Source: Trema orientale
Taxonomy: Eukaryota > Streptophyta > Magnoliopsida > Rosales > Cannabaceae
Length of the DNA stretch: 64,000 bases
NCBI GenBank assembly: GCA_002914845.1
Contig: JXTC01000444.1
Coordinates: 82,623-146,622, forward strand
Reading direction: 5' to 3'
In this document: piece by piece, positions 40,351-52,626 of the stretch
How the letters are laid out: each line of letters begins with the position of its first letter
Numbering within the stretch: the stretch's first letter is position 1
The notes under the pieces: model-generated
The model's database searches: none
The model's input: the letters and a program-made list of their open reading frames with translations, nothing else
What the model was told of the DNA's origin: nothing
Program-made: the position numbers and the translations under genes

Positions 40351-40779
40351 TTTTTAAATGTAGGTAGATTTGTGAGTTTATTTTGTCATTTACGGGTTGA
40401 TTTTCTTAGTTCACACTTATGCAAAACCTTGAACATGTCTTACAATCACTCTCTTATACCCTCTGAACCATTATAATTCGTTATTTTCCTTCCTCTGTCC
40501 CTTCAAAAGAGGTCACGTGCTGTACACATGTTGATTTCATGAAGATTTTCACATCTGTTATTGATGTCAGTACTTTGACCAAGAAATAGAAAATTTATAG
40601 TCTAAATGGCCAAAATTGAAAATTAAGGAACCAAATTATCATAATCTAAATAGTCAAGGGGCCAAATGTGCCAATTACCCAGAATTTTATGGAAATTAAT
40701 GCAATTTTTTCCCTTATTCTCTTTGTGAGTGATGACATGGTATCTACTATATAGGGATGTAGATGGAGGCAAGATTTAA

Positions 40780-41050
40780 TTAAATACATATTATATATGA
40801 CTACCAATCCAATAGGTGTTTTTTTTTTACCTATAGGAAGGTACTTTTTTTTGGGGCCGTTGTATCATCATTTTATAGTGATCCAACGATTATAATGAGA
40901 TGCATGAAAAGACATGCATCATTAATGTTATTTCTCTCTCTCATTTTTTACAATAAAAAAATATGCATGATAAATTTTCATTAGCCAAAATGATATTTAT
41001 GTATAAGTTAAAAAAAAATCTACTAAATTAGTGCCCATTATGTATATAAT
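40780..41050. mobile_element. Foldback MITE, copy 2 (inverse of 1190-1455)
   Basis: Read on the minus strand it matches the element at 1190-1455 block by block: taggt-T-run end, gcatatttttttat, aatgatgcatgtcttttcat, gcatctca, then cgttggatca. The palindromic centre is more eroded here. Confidence 0.6.
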
Positions 41051-42824
41051 AGTCTTTCCCAATCCCCGACCACCGCAGATGTCGGGTTGAGGTCGGATTT
41101 TCTGGTTTCCCGTCGAATAATAGGTAGTTGTAGTGAGTATTCCAATCAAACTACCGATTGCTTTAAAATGTGTATAAATGAACTTAATATACCTGAAATA
41201 TGAAAAATAGAACCACAACAATTCGTCAACATTTGAAATTTTTATTACAAAAGCTAAATAAATCAATAATAAATATAAATTAATCCTGAAAAATTAACTT
41301 AAAACTTAGCAAGACAAGGATGCCACTCCCACGTCTCCATTCCGCCCCATTACGGGCAAATCCCTGCGAAACTCATCTCCGAAAGGATTTTTGTTATCTA
41401 TAAATCAAAATAATGTAATTTTTCAATGAGCTAATTATTTGATTTAGTCAAATAGCAAAAGGACTTTTGTTGGAATTCCTACCTTTTTTCTTATAATTGT
41501 ATTTGTTAGAGATTTGAAATCAAATTCTATTGGAGTAAGATTATGTATAGACAGTTACACTTCCAATTGTGTCACTATAACTTATGATTTTTAAAAAACG
41601 AAAAACAAAAAATTCTTATTATTTTCCTTGAAACAAGTACTGAAATACAACAACACTAGTTCTACTAAAGTACTCCCAGCAAAGTATATGATAATCGTAC
41701 GTTATGGTATCACATCAAATAGATATTGTAATCAATCAATTGAAATTTGATTATTTAGGTAAGAAAGCATCCCTTCTTCTACGACGAGGACGACTACTAC
41801 CACTACTACTAATAATAATAATCATAATAATTAACTCTCAATCCCTCCGTTTGGGATTTGCTTCTAAAGGGCTTTACTTAGGTGCTAAAAGCGTTGAGAA
41901 TTAGATAAATAATAAAGGGGTTAAGAAACCAAATACGTTTTTAAGATAGAGAAAAAGACATCTCGTATGACCTATTAAGAAATATTGCCAAAAATACAAA
42001 GTCTTTGGTATTAGATATTTTCGTACGGTGATTTTCTAGAAAAGTATCATATTTGCTCAAACTCTAACCCCTGGCCCCTTTTTCTTCCTCCTTTTTTCCA
42101 GAACCAGTTTCATCACAGAGGTTCCCACTTCGAGACTCATCCTGGTTTGATGTTACTTGTTAGAAACCCTATCTAGACTGGTTGGGATCCAGGCCAGGCT
42201 GTTACTCGAGAAGTCAATTGAGTTTTTGTGGTTGGGTGTTTAAATTCGAGATCAGAGTCGAGTTCAAATCATCAAGCCCTTCCAGGTAGGTGTCTTGGTC
42301 AGTACTAGTGACAATGAGTCAACCCCATCAAGCCCATCAATTTTTCATTTCCATTAATTTCATTTCTCGACCTTTCCAATTAGGTAAATGCACTTTCTTC
42401 TTCCTTTTTCACATCTCTCGTTTATATATATATAAATTTATATTATGGTTTTATTTAAATCTGCCATTGGAAAGTTTCAAATGCAATCTAACTCTTTATT
42501 TACCTTTATTTATTCATATTATGAATCAGTGGAGGATTAAGGATTTTTTAGCCTTTGTTCTAGTAATTTGAATGAATTCTTCTCATTATAAAGAAAGTAT
42601 TAAAAGTAGCATTTTTATTTTTTTCATTTTCTCTTTTTAAATTATTTTTTTCTTTTAATAACCTTCACCCTCAATTCATCTATTTTTCATCTCTTTCTTT
42701 TATTTATTCCTTTTGGATATAGAATAATTGAAACATATGTATAGAAACTTAATATTGCCTACCAAGGGAGTTTTTACCCTTAAATTTCTAGATTTTCTTG
42801 TCAGTTTACTTATATACATTGTAT
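41051..42824. other. Intergenic with a GC-richer, exon-like patch
   Basis: The region is mostly AT-rich. The patch at 42060-42310 (cccctggccc, gatccaggccaggctg, gagtcgagttcaaatc) is clearly less AT-rich and looks like gene-derived sequence, but I see no intact frame or known domain. It could be a captured fragment inside an eroded transposon. Confidence 0.35.
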
Positions 42825-43215
42825 TCTGCTTTAAGGAAACCAAACTAGTTTCTTCCTATGATTTATTTACATACAATGTATTCTGTTAAAAGAAACCAAA
42901 CTGGGCTCCTAAAAATTTTTGTGGTTTTCTATAATTTACTTACATACATGACATTTTGCTAAAAGGAAACCGAACTGGTTTCTAGGAAATTTTTATAGTT
43001 TTTTATAATTTACTTATGTACAAGACATTCTGTTAAAAGGAAATCAAGTTAGTTTCTAGGAAACCTTTGTGGTTTCCGGTTATTTACGTATGTACATAGC
43101 ACTCTGCTAAAATAAAACCAAATTGATTTCTAAGAAAACTTTGTAGTTTTCTGTGATGGCATTCTGCTAAAAGGAAACTAAACTAGTTTCCAAGAAATCT
43201 TTGTGGTTTTTTGTA
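42825..43215. repeat. Minisatellite block 1, ~70-78-bp units
   Basis: About five or six diverged tandem units share the order ttacttacatacat, gacattctgctaaaagg, aaaccaaactggtttct, aggaaacctttgtggtttcc. The same unit forms block 2. Confidence 0.85.
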
Positions 43216-44423
43216 AAAAAGATGGCTTATTTACTAAAATTCCACTGCGTTTTCTAGGTCCTAAAATATTTAGAAAAATATCTTGAAAAGTCGTACGGAA
43301 TTTTTATTATTTTTGAAAGGTCATAAATTTGGTAATATTTTTTGAAAAATGGGTATAAGTGTCCAAAGCCCTTATTTTTATATAAATTTTAGTTTGCCTT
43401 GAACTATTTTTCCCAATTAAGGAGAAATGACACTTAGCACGATCTTTTAAAAAATAAGGTCAAAAATATGGTGTAATTAACTTAACTTATTTTTATACGG
43501 TGTTATTTTAAACAAATACCAATTTTTTAAAAATCTCTCCTGTCGTCTCCATCAAACCCAAAATACCATAGCTCAAGACTGAAGTCTGATTCTAGAACTT
43601 CACCATAGCTACGCTGCAGGAGTCTGCCAAGGCTTACTCAACGGGTTGTTTCGAGGACATCAACTTGTTTTCAACCAAAAGAATCACCTTCGAGAGGGTC
43701 GTTAGAGTTTAAATTGAGCTCGATGCTGGTGGAATCATTGGATTCAGTAACAAAGCGTGCAATCTTGCTTGGGAACTCCCCAGTGAATATGGATTAAGGA
43801 TCTACTTCTTTGATTACAATTATACTTGTTATACGATCGGAGATCTGTATGTGAATTTTTGGGACAATTTTTGTTTATTATTTTTTTTATACTCACAGTT
43901 TTCCTTTCTTTTGAAGACTTCAGCAAAGTTAAATACTGTTCAGGAAGTTAACATTGTTCATTTTATTGGTTTAAGAAATGGGTTTGAGTCTGATGTATTT
44001 ATTTAGAATAATTTAGATCACATATATAGTTGTCATTATTTTGTTGAGAGTGCACACAAGATGTTTGAGTTAATGCCTCAATTCAAATCCCTTGATTATG
44101 AGATAATGACAATTCAAGACGTCTGATAAATTTTCTATGCATTATCTATGCATTATCTTTCATGATGAGTACAACTTGATGATGTCTATTTGTCGTTAGA
44201 TGGTTTCAAGGGGAAACCTCAATTTTTCATTGTATTCTAATCCATTGTTAGAATAATTTCTATTTGTCAATTGAACCAAACATGATTTTTTTCGGAAAAT
44301 TTTTAGTAAATTTTAAAATAATTTACCAATTTTAAATACTAATTCTAGTTATGATAATGGTGTTGCTTAGTTTCTAATTTTTATACTGATTTGAAGTTTG
44401 TGTGAATTGAGAATTAGAGGTAA
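43216..44423. other. Spacer between minisatellite blocks
   Basis: No intact gene. The patch at 43505-43760 (gaagtctgattctagaac, gctacgctgcaggagtctgc, cttcgagagggtcg) is GC-richer and exon-like but has stops in its frames. The flanks are AT-rich. Confidence 0.35.
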
Positions 44424-45250
44424 ACATTCAGGAAACCAAACTGGTTTCTAGGAAACCTTTATTGTTTCTTGTGATTTAATTAATTATATGATATTCTGTT
44501 ATATGGAAACTAGTTTGGTTTCCTGTGATTTACTTAGCTACATGACATTCTGCTAAAAGGAAACCAAATTGGTTTCTTGAAAACTTTTGTGATTTCCTGT
44601 GATTTAGTTAGCTACAGGACATTCTACTAGATGGAAACCAAACTGGTTTCTTGGAAACTTTTCCTGCGATTTACTTATATATAGAGGTGTTCTATTAAAA
44701 GAAAACCACACAAATTTCCTAGAAACTTTTGTTGTTTCCTGTGATTTACTCACATACATGGTGTTCTGTTAAAAAGAAACCAAACTGATTTCTAGGAAAC
44801 CTTTTTTTTTCCAGTGATTTAGTTAGCTACAGGACATTCTGCTATATGGAAACCAAACTGGTTTCTTAGAAATTTTTGTAGTTTCTTGCGATTTACTTAC
44901 ATACAGGGGTATTCTGTTAAAAGAAAACCACACAAGTTTCCTAGAAACCTTTGTGGTTTCCTGTGATTTACTTACATACATTGCGTTATGCTAAAAAGAA
45001 ACTAAACTGGTTTCCAGGAACTTTTGTGGTTTCCTGTGATTTACTTACGTATAGGACTTTCTGCTAAAAAAAAACTAAACTAGTTTCCAGAAAACTTTTG
45101 TAATTTCCTGTAATTTACTTACGTACATGACATTCTGCTAAATGAAAAACAAACTGGTTTTCAAAAAACCTTTGTGGTTTCCTGTGATTTACTTACATAT
45201 AGGACATTCTACTACATATAAACTAAACTAGTTTCTTGAAAACCTTTTGG
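44424..45250. repeat. Minisatellite block 2, ~74-bp units, higher-order
   Basis: About twelve tandem units, most 70-76 bp. The unit contains the inverted repeat GAAACCA-aac-TGGTTTC. Three-unit sets recur in order, with a unit ending in aggacattct...atgg, then aaaccaaactggtttctt...gtgttct or gtattct, then aaaaccacacaa(a/g)tttcctag. This order is seen twice in a row between about 44560 and 45000, so there is a higher-order period near 220 bp. Confidence 0.88.
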
Positions 45251-45720
45251 TATGTATTTTTCCTTTTTGGCCTATGTTTTTGATCTATAATGATTGTTTC
45301 CTTTTGTATTTCTAGTGGAAACCAAACTGGTTAGTTTATTGTTTTGAGCAAAAACTAAATTAGTTTCTCAGGTAAATGTTGAGAAAGCAAGAAACTAAAT
45401 AATGAGAAACCAAATTAGTTTCTGACTTTTTTATTTTTTTCTTTTGAAGAAAAAAATCATAATGCAAAGAAACCATGTAGTTACTATATGTGACGTACTT
45501 ATTTTTGCTAAGATGATTACCGATAGTAACTAAGTGGGGGAGAAAAAAGGAAAAAAAAATAATATCTGACTTATCTAAAAAAATAAATGAAAAATAAATT
45601 ATTACTTCTAAAAAAATTATAAAAAATTTATGTTAAAATAACAAAGAAAAAAAAGGAAAATGCAAAGTTAAAACTTAAAAGAAAAAAATGGTAAAAAATT
45701 ATAGATAAGTGCAATAACTG

Positions 45721-45774
45721 TGACTTGAACCTGTGTCCCTAATGTGGAAACAAGTAGGAGCCACCACCTAGCCA
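45721..45774 (-). repeat. tRNA-derived SINE head (pol III A and B boxes)
   Basis: On the minus strand TGGCTAGGTGG (45764-45774) matches the tRNA A-box consensus TRGCNNAGTGG closely. GGTTCAAGTCA (45721-45731) resembles the B box GGTTCGANTCC. The 32-bp spacing is right for an internal pol III promoter. The surrounding bases do not fold as a full tRNA, so a SINE head or tRNA fossil is more likely than a tRNA gene. The body downstream is T-rich. Confidence 0.5.
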
Positions 45775-45789
45775 AATGTGGCTTGATTC

Positions 45790-46749
45790 AATTATGAACA
45801 CCTTGCTCTTACAAATATCTGCTTGTTAAGATTAAACACCATATTTACAGAAATGCTACCGTTCTTTTTGAGCTGAAAGTATTTATAAAAATGCCAAAGT
45901 TTTGTTTGAGCTTAGGTCGTACGGAAAACTAATTCCTTGAGCTGGGTCATATAAATGATATTATTTTTTAAAACTTACGTATTTTTGTCCTAATCTCTTT
46001 AAGATACATAAAAAAATTTCACAACGATTTTTTTTAATGTTCTGCTAACTACCACTTTGAGTAGCTAAACTTATCATTTAGAATTGGTTTTGATGAAGAG
46101 AACCAATAAGCAGAATAGACTTTTTGCACCCAAAAAGAAAAACAAAAAAAAAAAGAAAAACGAAAAGAATAGAGTAAATTACAGCATGAGTAATATTAGG
46201 ACCACTCAGTTTTTTTACTTTATTTTCCACTTAATTGTCTTTCTCTTGGCAAGCGGACACTACGGAAATATGTCACATTATTATAATAGTATGAAACATA
46301 ATAGAGTCCACTTGTAGCAGTTAAGTGCAAGAAAGAAAGTGAAAACGACAATGGTCCTAGCATCCTCATTAGAGCAGAGGAAATAACGGTCATAAATAAT
46401 TAGTTAGGTCTAATAAGAGGTATTGATACAAATTTTTAATTATAGAGGAGAAAAGTAGATTTATTATCACTACTAAGGAACATGAATGATATTAGCCACT
46501 TTTTCATTTCTGATGCCATAACTATCACCATTTCTCTCCGAAAAGTCAATGTTCGACACCCTTTATTATGGGAGGTCTTATATCCTCTCGTTGTAAGCCT
46601 TTAGGTTAATTTTGTAAGTTTTTATTCTAAAAATGGCATTTGCTAAAAAGAGAAAAAAAAATATATATGTTACATTTAGTTAGAGCTTTCTGTAAGTAGT
46701 CTTAAATATTATACGAATGTTGAAATATATATACATATAAAAGATAAAG
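45790..46749. other. Intergenic, no feature recognised
   Basis: AT-rich DNA with A-runs and no supported gene. The frame at 46084-46317 is lysine- and asparagine-rich because of A-runs and is probably spurious. Confidence 0.5.
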
Positions 46750-48299
46750 TATAAATTCAAGAGGTTGTTACATAGGTATATGACCAATTTTCGGCCCAAA
46801 ACTTAGTTTATGACCACAACTTACTTTTTATTGCTAAATGTCCAACAAATAGGCCTATTAAAAAATTTATACCTTAAATACCCTTATCAACATTAAGCCT
46901 TCCCTCTCATCTTCCTATTGATTTTCCCTGACTTATGCTTAGTTTTCCCAAACAGCCACATTCTTTCTCGCCATTTTCTATCAATTTCTCTCTCTTCCAA
47001 AGATTTCTCGAATTTTTTCTACCATTTTCTCGATCATTTTCTTGCACCATCCTCAAAGATAAAAACCACATAGTTCCCCAATATCAAAATCAATATTAAA
47101 AAAATTCTGTATAAATAACTATCGGACTCTGTAGACAAAACCTCCATTGATGACTTCTCAAGCTTGAGTTTCAACTAGAATATTGAGTAAATTTACTCAT
47201 AAACTTTTTTATTAAGTTTATTGTCTTCATTAACCTAGATTTATAAAAAAATTACAGAAACACAACCTAGTTTTTTTTTTTTTTTTTTTTAACTTCATAC
47301 CCAAGACTGGGCGATTAAAAGATTGGATTGAAGTTCATTACCTAAAAATTAGATTGGAGTGAATCTAGTTTTTCTAGATTCAATCGCTTCTAGATTCAAT
47401 CCCTTTTGAGGTTCTAATTTTTGGTAGATTCAATTGAAAATTTAGGAGTTTTTATTTTTGGTTGATTAATTCATATTTTATTTTATGGTTATGGTGAAAA
47501 ATATAGCTTTTGATATATGATAGATCTGATCTAACTTATATAAAATTCGGTTCATAATTTTTTGTATGTGGTATATACAAATTTGAATGTAATTCATGAT
47601 ATTGTTATTCTGGTGTATCTAAATTCAAATAGTATTTGCGAATTTGAGTGAATGTATTTTTCTACTACAATATTGTTGTGGTTCCTCGATATAAAATTTT
47701 GATTTAAAATTTTACTAAATAATTTATAGATTTTAAGGTTCATAATTTGGGTATGCTATTTTGTTAATGGATTTATGAATAAATTATGAACTCTAATTTT
47801 TAGTTTTGAGTTTGGTGACTGAATTTAGATCAAATATTTTACAGTTCATATAATTATGTTGATTCTTTGATTTCTGTTTAGTATATAAATTTGGGTGAAT
47901 CATTCATAAATATTAGAGTTGAACTCATATCTTGAATTTTGTAGTCAATAATTAAAAAATATTTATATATAAATAATGATATATGTACATGTGTACTTTG
48001 AATTTGGATCTATTGCTTTGTGCTATGTAGAATGCTTTTTAGGCTACAAAAAGTTTGTTTTGTTGATACTATTCTATTTGGTTCATAAATTTATGTCTTT
48101 AGTTCCTGAATTTGTGAGTATGATTCATGATGTTACTGTTATAGTTTACATTTACTATGTTCCTCTTGTTTAGTTCATTGAATGTCTTCTTGATATATGT
48201 TTAGTAAGTAATTTTTAATTTAAAAGCTAAATTGATGTTTATATAACTAGATTTATTTTATTGAGTTGCCCTGCTTATACAATGATCTAATGCACAAAT

Positions 48300-49470
48300 T
48301 TGTTTGGTTCATAAGTTTTTCGTATTGGTTCATGAGTTTTTCTTAATGGTTCATGATGTATTTCATACGGGTTTATAGTTTTTTTGTCATCTAATGCAAA
48401 CTATATAAACTTGAGCAGTTGGTATTAAGTACTTATTATTATTCTTTTAAATACTAAAAGAATGACACTAGTTCATTCTAATTTATAGAATCATAGTATT
48501 TCAGTTCATATGTTTTCAATGATCATAGCTATATAAGTAAACTGTAATTTGGATTATAGCTATTTTGATTCACATATTAATGGCCATAGCTATATAAGAC
48601 CAAGATTTATATGATATTCTATAGAAATATAAACTGTAGTTTGGAATTTTTTATAATGGTTCATGAAATTTTCGTAGTAGTTCATAATTTTTTTCATAAT
48701 AGTTCATGAAATTTTCATATTAGTTCATGATTTTTTTATGGTGGTTTATGATTTTTATAGTAGTTTATGATTTTTTTTAGTTGTTCATGCAATTTTTTTT
48801 GTGCTTCATTAATTTTTAATAATGATTCGTGAATCTTTCTATGCCACCTTAATTTGTGTTTAGTTAATAAATTTATGTGATTCGTTAATAACCTTGTTTA
48901 TTTGGTTCATATATTTGTTTAATTTATATTTGTTTTATGTCATTTCATATTTTATGGTACATTTTTTTTCTTATTCAATAAGATTCCTTAAACTTTGAGC
49001 ACAAATACTGATGTCTCTTTCCTTTATATAATGAGCACAAAGGAGTTTCAAAAATTAAGATGAGTGAACATATAGGGGATTTCAAAAACTAAAGTATTTT
49101 GGTACATGGTTCATGGTTCATGTCTTAGCTATTGTTCTTTGTTTCATTTCTTATTTGTTGTTCTTTGGAGTTTCTCTTTTAAACACATACCACACTACGC
49201 CATAAGAATGAGTTTATTTCTCTTTAAAGAATAATGCTTAGGATTTGGTTTAGATTTTGAATGCTCTACAGCTTACTGCGTGAATCACAACAACCTTTTT
49301 TTTTCCTAAGTTTGACACTTTCTTCCTTTATCTTTAATTGCATAGTAGTTCATGAAATTTCATTATGATTTATGATTTTTATAGTAGTTCATAATTTTTC
49401 TTAGTGGTTCATGAAATTTTCACCGTGGTTCATTAACTTTTAATAACAGTTCATGAATTTTACAGTATCA
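48300..49470. repeat. Degenerate ttcatgaattttt minisatellite
   Basis: A short unit of about 20-26 bp, typified by agttcatgatttttatagt, recurs many times with drift, densest at 48650-48850 and 49345-49470. Reverse-complement versions (aaattcatgaacc) occur at 50560-51250. Confidence 0.65.
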
Positions 49471-51399
49471 CTTTAATTTGTGTTTGGTTAATTGACAGTT
49501 TCTCTCATGAAAACAAGGTTGACTAGGAGGCATTGGTGATGAATGTTGGTATAAAGGAAGTAACATAAGATAAAATGGCATTTTTTCAGCAAAAGACGGT
49601 CGTTGAACTTTATCATTGGGCCGATAACAAGATAAAGACAGGATATACAAGTGATATAGAAACTCAAAAATGAAAGTGATATGGAAAATATGATCTTTTA
49701 TTGGTTTAGGAAAAATAATATGATATTTTAGTTTTTTAATTTGACAAGGATTATTGTACTAAAAAGTTTTAGTTGTGAAATAAATTGAACATTAAAAAAT
49801 TTTATCCTTAGTTCATACATTTTGTGTAATACGATTTGATATAAATCTATATTGTTACTACTTCTAATTATTTATTTTGTGAGGTACACATGAGTGATCT
49901 AAACTGTTTAGGAATGATAATATTTTTTTCTTCATAGATCTTAAGAATTGAAACTTAGTATATATGGCTAAATTTTAATATGAGTTTATATACTATGACT
50001 AAATTTTAATATACCAATACCAAGAAATCATGTACCTAAAAGTATGAGAACAGATAGAAACAAAATAATAATATCTAATATCTAAATTAACAAAATTAGT
50101 ATACAACCTCATATACCAAAATCAAAAATTCATATACCAGAATATGGAAAAAAAAACCTTTGTTTCAAAATAAAATAAACTACAAACTCAATACAAAAAA
50201 AAAAAGTAATGATCCCTGTGTTCCATAAATTGATATCACATGTCTTCAATGATGCCACCTTTTAATGGAAGCTCCAAGCTACAATGATGCCACCTTTTAA
50301 TAAACTTATACGAAGAAACCAAGAAACAAACATTAATATAAAAAAAAAAATCTCATCTATTGGTTTAAGAGGTACATACACATATATACAAATACAAAAA
50401 ACCATGTACTACGAGAAAAAAAAAAACCAAAATCAAAATAGAAAACAACATAAATGGGTTCAAACTCTTGATCAATAATAGCAAAATAATTAATATGTTA
50501 ATCAACAATAACCACACAATATACACCACCGTAAAAAAAAAAATGTAAAAAGACTAAGAATATATGAACCAAAGAAGAGCACTGAACATCTTGATATATA
50601 ATAACAAAAAAGGCGTATACAATCATACGAAAAAAAAAACATATATAAAAACAAAAAATATATGAACCAAACCATAAATACAGAATATGTTCATCAACAA
50701 AAATAAGTGAACTATAATACCATATACTACGAAATAGATCACATATACTATTACAAATATCAAATATACTTCGACTAAAATATAATGAACCATTACCAAT
50801 TACAAAAAATAGTTCAAAACACACAGGAAAATAAAAATAGCTACTTAAACTTAACAAAAAAAAAGATTATACATGAATTATTATCAATTATAATACTAAT
50901 TGCCAAAGAAAATGTATGTACTATGATTAAAAAATTCATGAATCATTATCAATTACAAAAAATAATCCAAAAATTATATACCACGACTAAAAATATAATA
51001 TACTAGCTTAAAAATTACATGTATAAACCAAAAATTTATGAACTAAACTAGAAAATATCTAACAGGTTCGTAAACAAAAACTTGAGAAAAGAGACACTAT
51101 ATACCAGCATAAAAATTACATATACTGCGACAAAGAATTCATGAACCAAACTAAAAATGGTGAACATCTTCAGCAACAAAAACCAACGAACAATATTATC
51201 ATATACCACCACAAAAAACATATGAACAAGACAAAAAATTCATAAACTAGTATTAATTACTAAAAATAATTTAAAAATACATATAAAAACATAAATAATC
51301 TTTAATTGATAATAAAAAATAAGATTATATAAGAAATTAACATCAATTACAAGACAAATTAGCAATAAAAATCAAAAGCCCCAAAATAAGTCACAATAC

Positions 51400-51539
51400 A
51401 ATTAAACAAAATCAAAATCAAAGCTGATATGAACAACACAATATATACCTCCAAAGATGAAAGAACAAATTCATCAAACATGTCCTCGGAGAAGAACCTC
51501 GAAACACCGGAAAGCATAAAAATTCATCAGAAAATCGAT

Positions 51540-51560
<21 letters not shown>
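51400..51560 (-). other. Exon-like patch, possible captured gene fragment
   Basis: On the minus strand, a CT-rich leader-like tract is followed by a less AT-rich segment. It opens with an ATG near 51518 and reads LSGVSRFFSEDMFDEF, then reaches a GTATAT that could serve as a splice donor. The protein is not recognised. It lies inside the candidate 5.1-kb element, which would fit gene capture by a Mutator-like transposon. This is inference. Confidence 0.25.
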
Positions 51561-51577
<17 letters not shown>

Positions 51578-51641
51578 GCACAAGAGAAGAGAAAGCGATA
51601 GAGCGAAGAGGAGAGAGTGAGAGAGAGAAAGAGAGAGAGCA

Positions 51642-51676
<35 letters not shown>
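51549..51676. repeat. (GA)n microsatellite tracts
   Basis: Two long GA runs (about 51549-51574 and 51647-51676) are separated by imperfect GA-rich sequence. Confidence 0.9.
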
Positions 51677-51678
<2 letters not shown>

Positions 51679-52626
51679 AAGTGAGCGAGAAAGAGAAAGA
51701 AAAAGAAAAGAAAATAGAAAAAATAAATAAATTAAATAAGGACAGAATTGGAAATTTGGCTTAGAGAGTTTTTAAACTTGGACATTTAGCTATAAAATAT
51801 AAAGTTTGGACATCTATTTAAGCAAATTTAAAAAAGGTACATACACTTAACTTTTTATAAATTCAGGCTATAGTCTATAAATCTGAAAAATTCTAGGCTG
51901 AAATTTTTGAGAAATTTTGGATTTGTTTAGAAAAACATCACTCTAATATTTAGAAAAATATCATTTTTGAAAATTGGTATTTTATAAAAGTACTCGGTGT
52001 AACCAATCAAATTAATTAGAGTAATCAAGAGTTACTTAAAACAACTAGTCTAATTATCTCAAGTAATTTGACTAATTACTTCAAGTATCTCATCCATTAA
52101 TGAAAAATAATATTTTTATAAATATTTTTAAAAGTAGCATTTTCTAAATAATTTGAGATTTTTCAAAAAATTTAAAAATATAGAATTTTTCATATATTTT
52201 TCTTTTCAAAACTTTACCATAAAAAATCAAATTTCCTCTAAATTCATTTCATCTCCTATGTGTGGAACTGCAAGTCATTTTTACATATTGAAACCTTCTA
52301 TTAGGTTCCTTATAAAAAAAGGAAGTACGGGATGAGAGTGCCTAGGATTTTGACAATTAATTCTTTCATTCTCGATGAACCAAATTAGTGGCACTTAACT
52401 TCGTCTAAGGATGAGGTCGATACAAAAATATATTAGTTTAAGGGGTTAGGGATTATAATCTGAAGTTTAAGCATGATTCGAAAATGCAAGCTATTAATTA
52501 AAATTGGGTAATTATATTAAAAAAATAAACTTTTAATTATATCAAATAAAACCTTGGATTTTTTAAAATTCTAGCAATAAAGATCCTGAATATAGATTTA
52601 TGATTATATCAAACAAAATCTTGATA

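Larger units (their letters stand above)
38734..40680. mobile_element. Mutator-like non-autonomous element, 1947 bp, with nested insertions
   Basis: The ends match as GGGTAATTGGCACATTTGG and its inverse, and similarity continues for about 110 bp into both arms. A perfect 9-bp target duplication AGAATTTTA flanks it (38725-38733 and 40681-40689). Long inverted ends plus a 9-bp duplication point to the Mutator superfamily. Three younger insertions lie inside: MITEs at 39110-39469 and 39581-39945 and a Mutator-type MITE at 39985-40350. Without them the host element would be about 0.85 kb. No transposase frame is present. Confidence 0.88.
46760..51856. mobile_element. Candidate large Mutator-like element, ~5.1 kb
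   Basis: TATAAATTCA occurs at 46750-46759 and again at 51856-51865, giving a target duplication of 9-10 bp. Inside it the ends are weakly inverted: gttacataggtatatgacc on the left and, reverse complemented, gttaagtgtatgtacc on the right. Both ends then have gctaaatgtccaa-type words. Left and right interiors are also roughly mirrored: ttcatgaatttt-type arrays at 48300-49470 and aaattcatgaacc-type arrays at 50560-51250. No transposase frame is visible. The terminal inverted repeat is imperfect, so this call is moderate. Confidence 0.5.

Noticed and set aside
45712-45790. Functional tRNA gene
   Set aside because: A and B boxes are present, but acceptor and T stems do not pair, so I call it a tRNA-derived relic.
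51418-51680. Overlapping serine/leucine-rich minus-strand frames
   Set aside because: They are translations of GA/CT microsatellites, not proteins.
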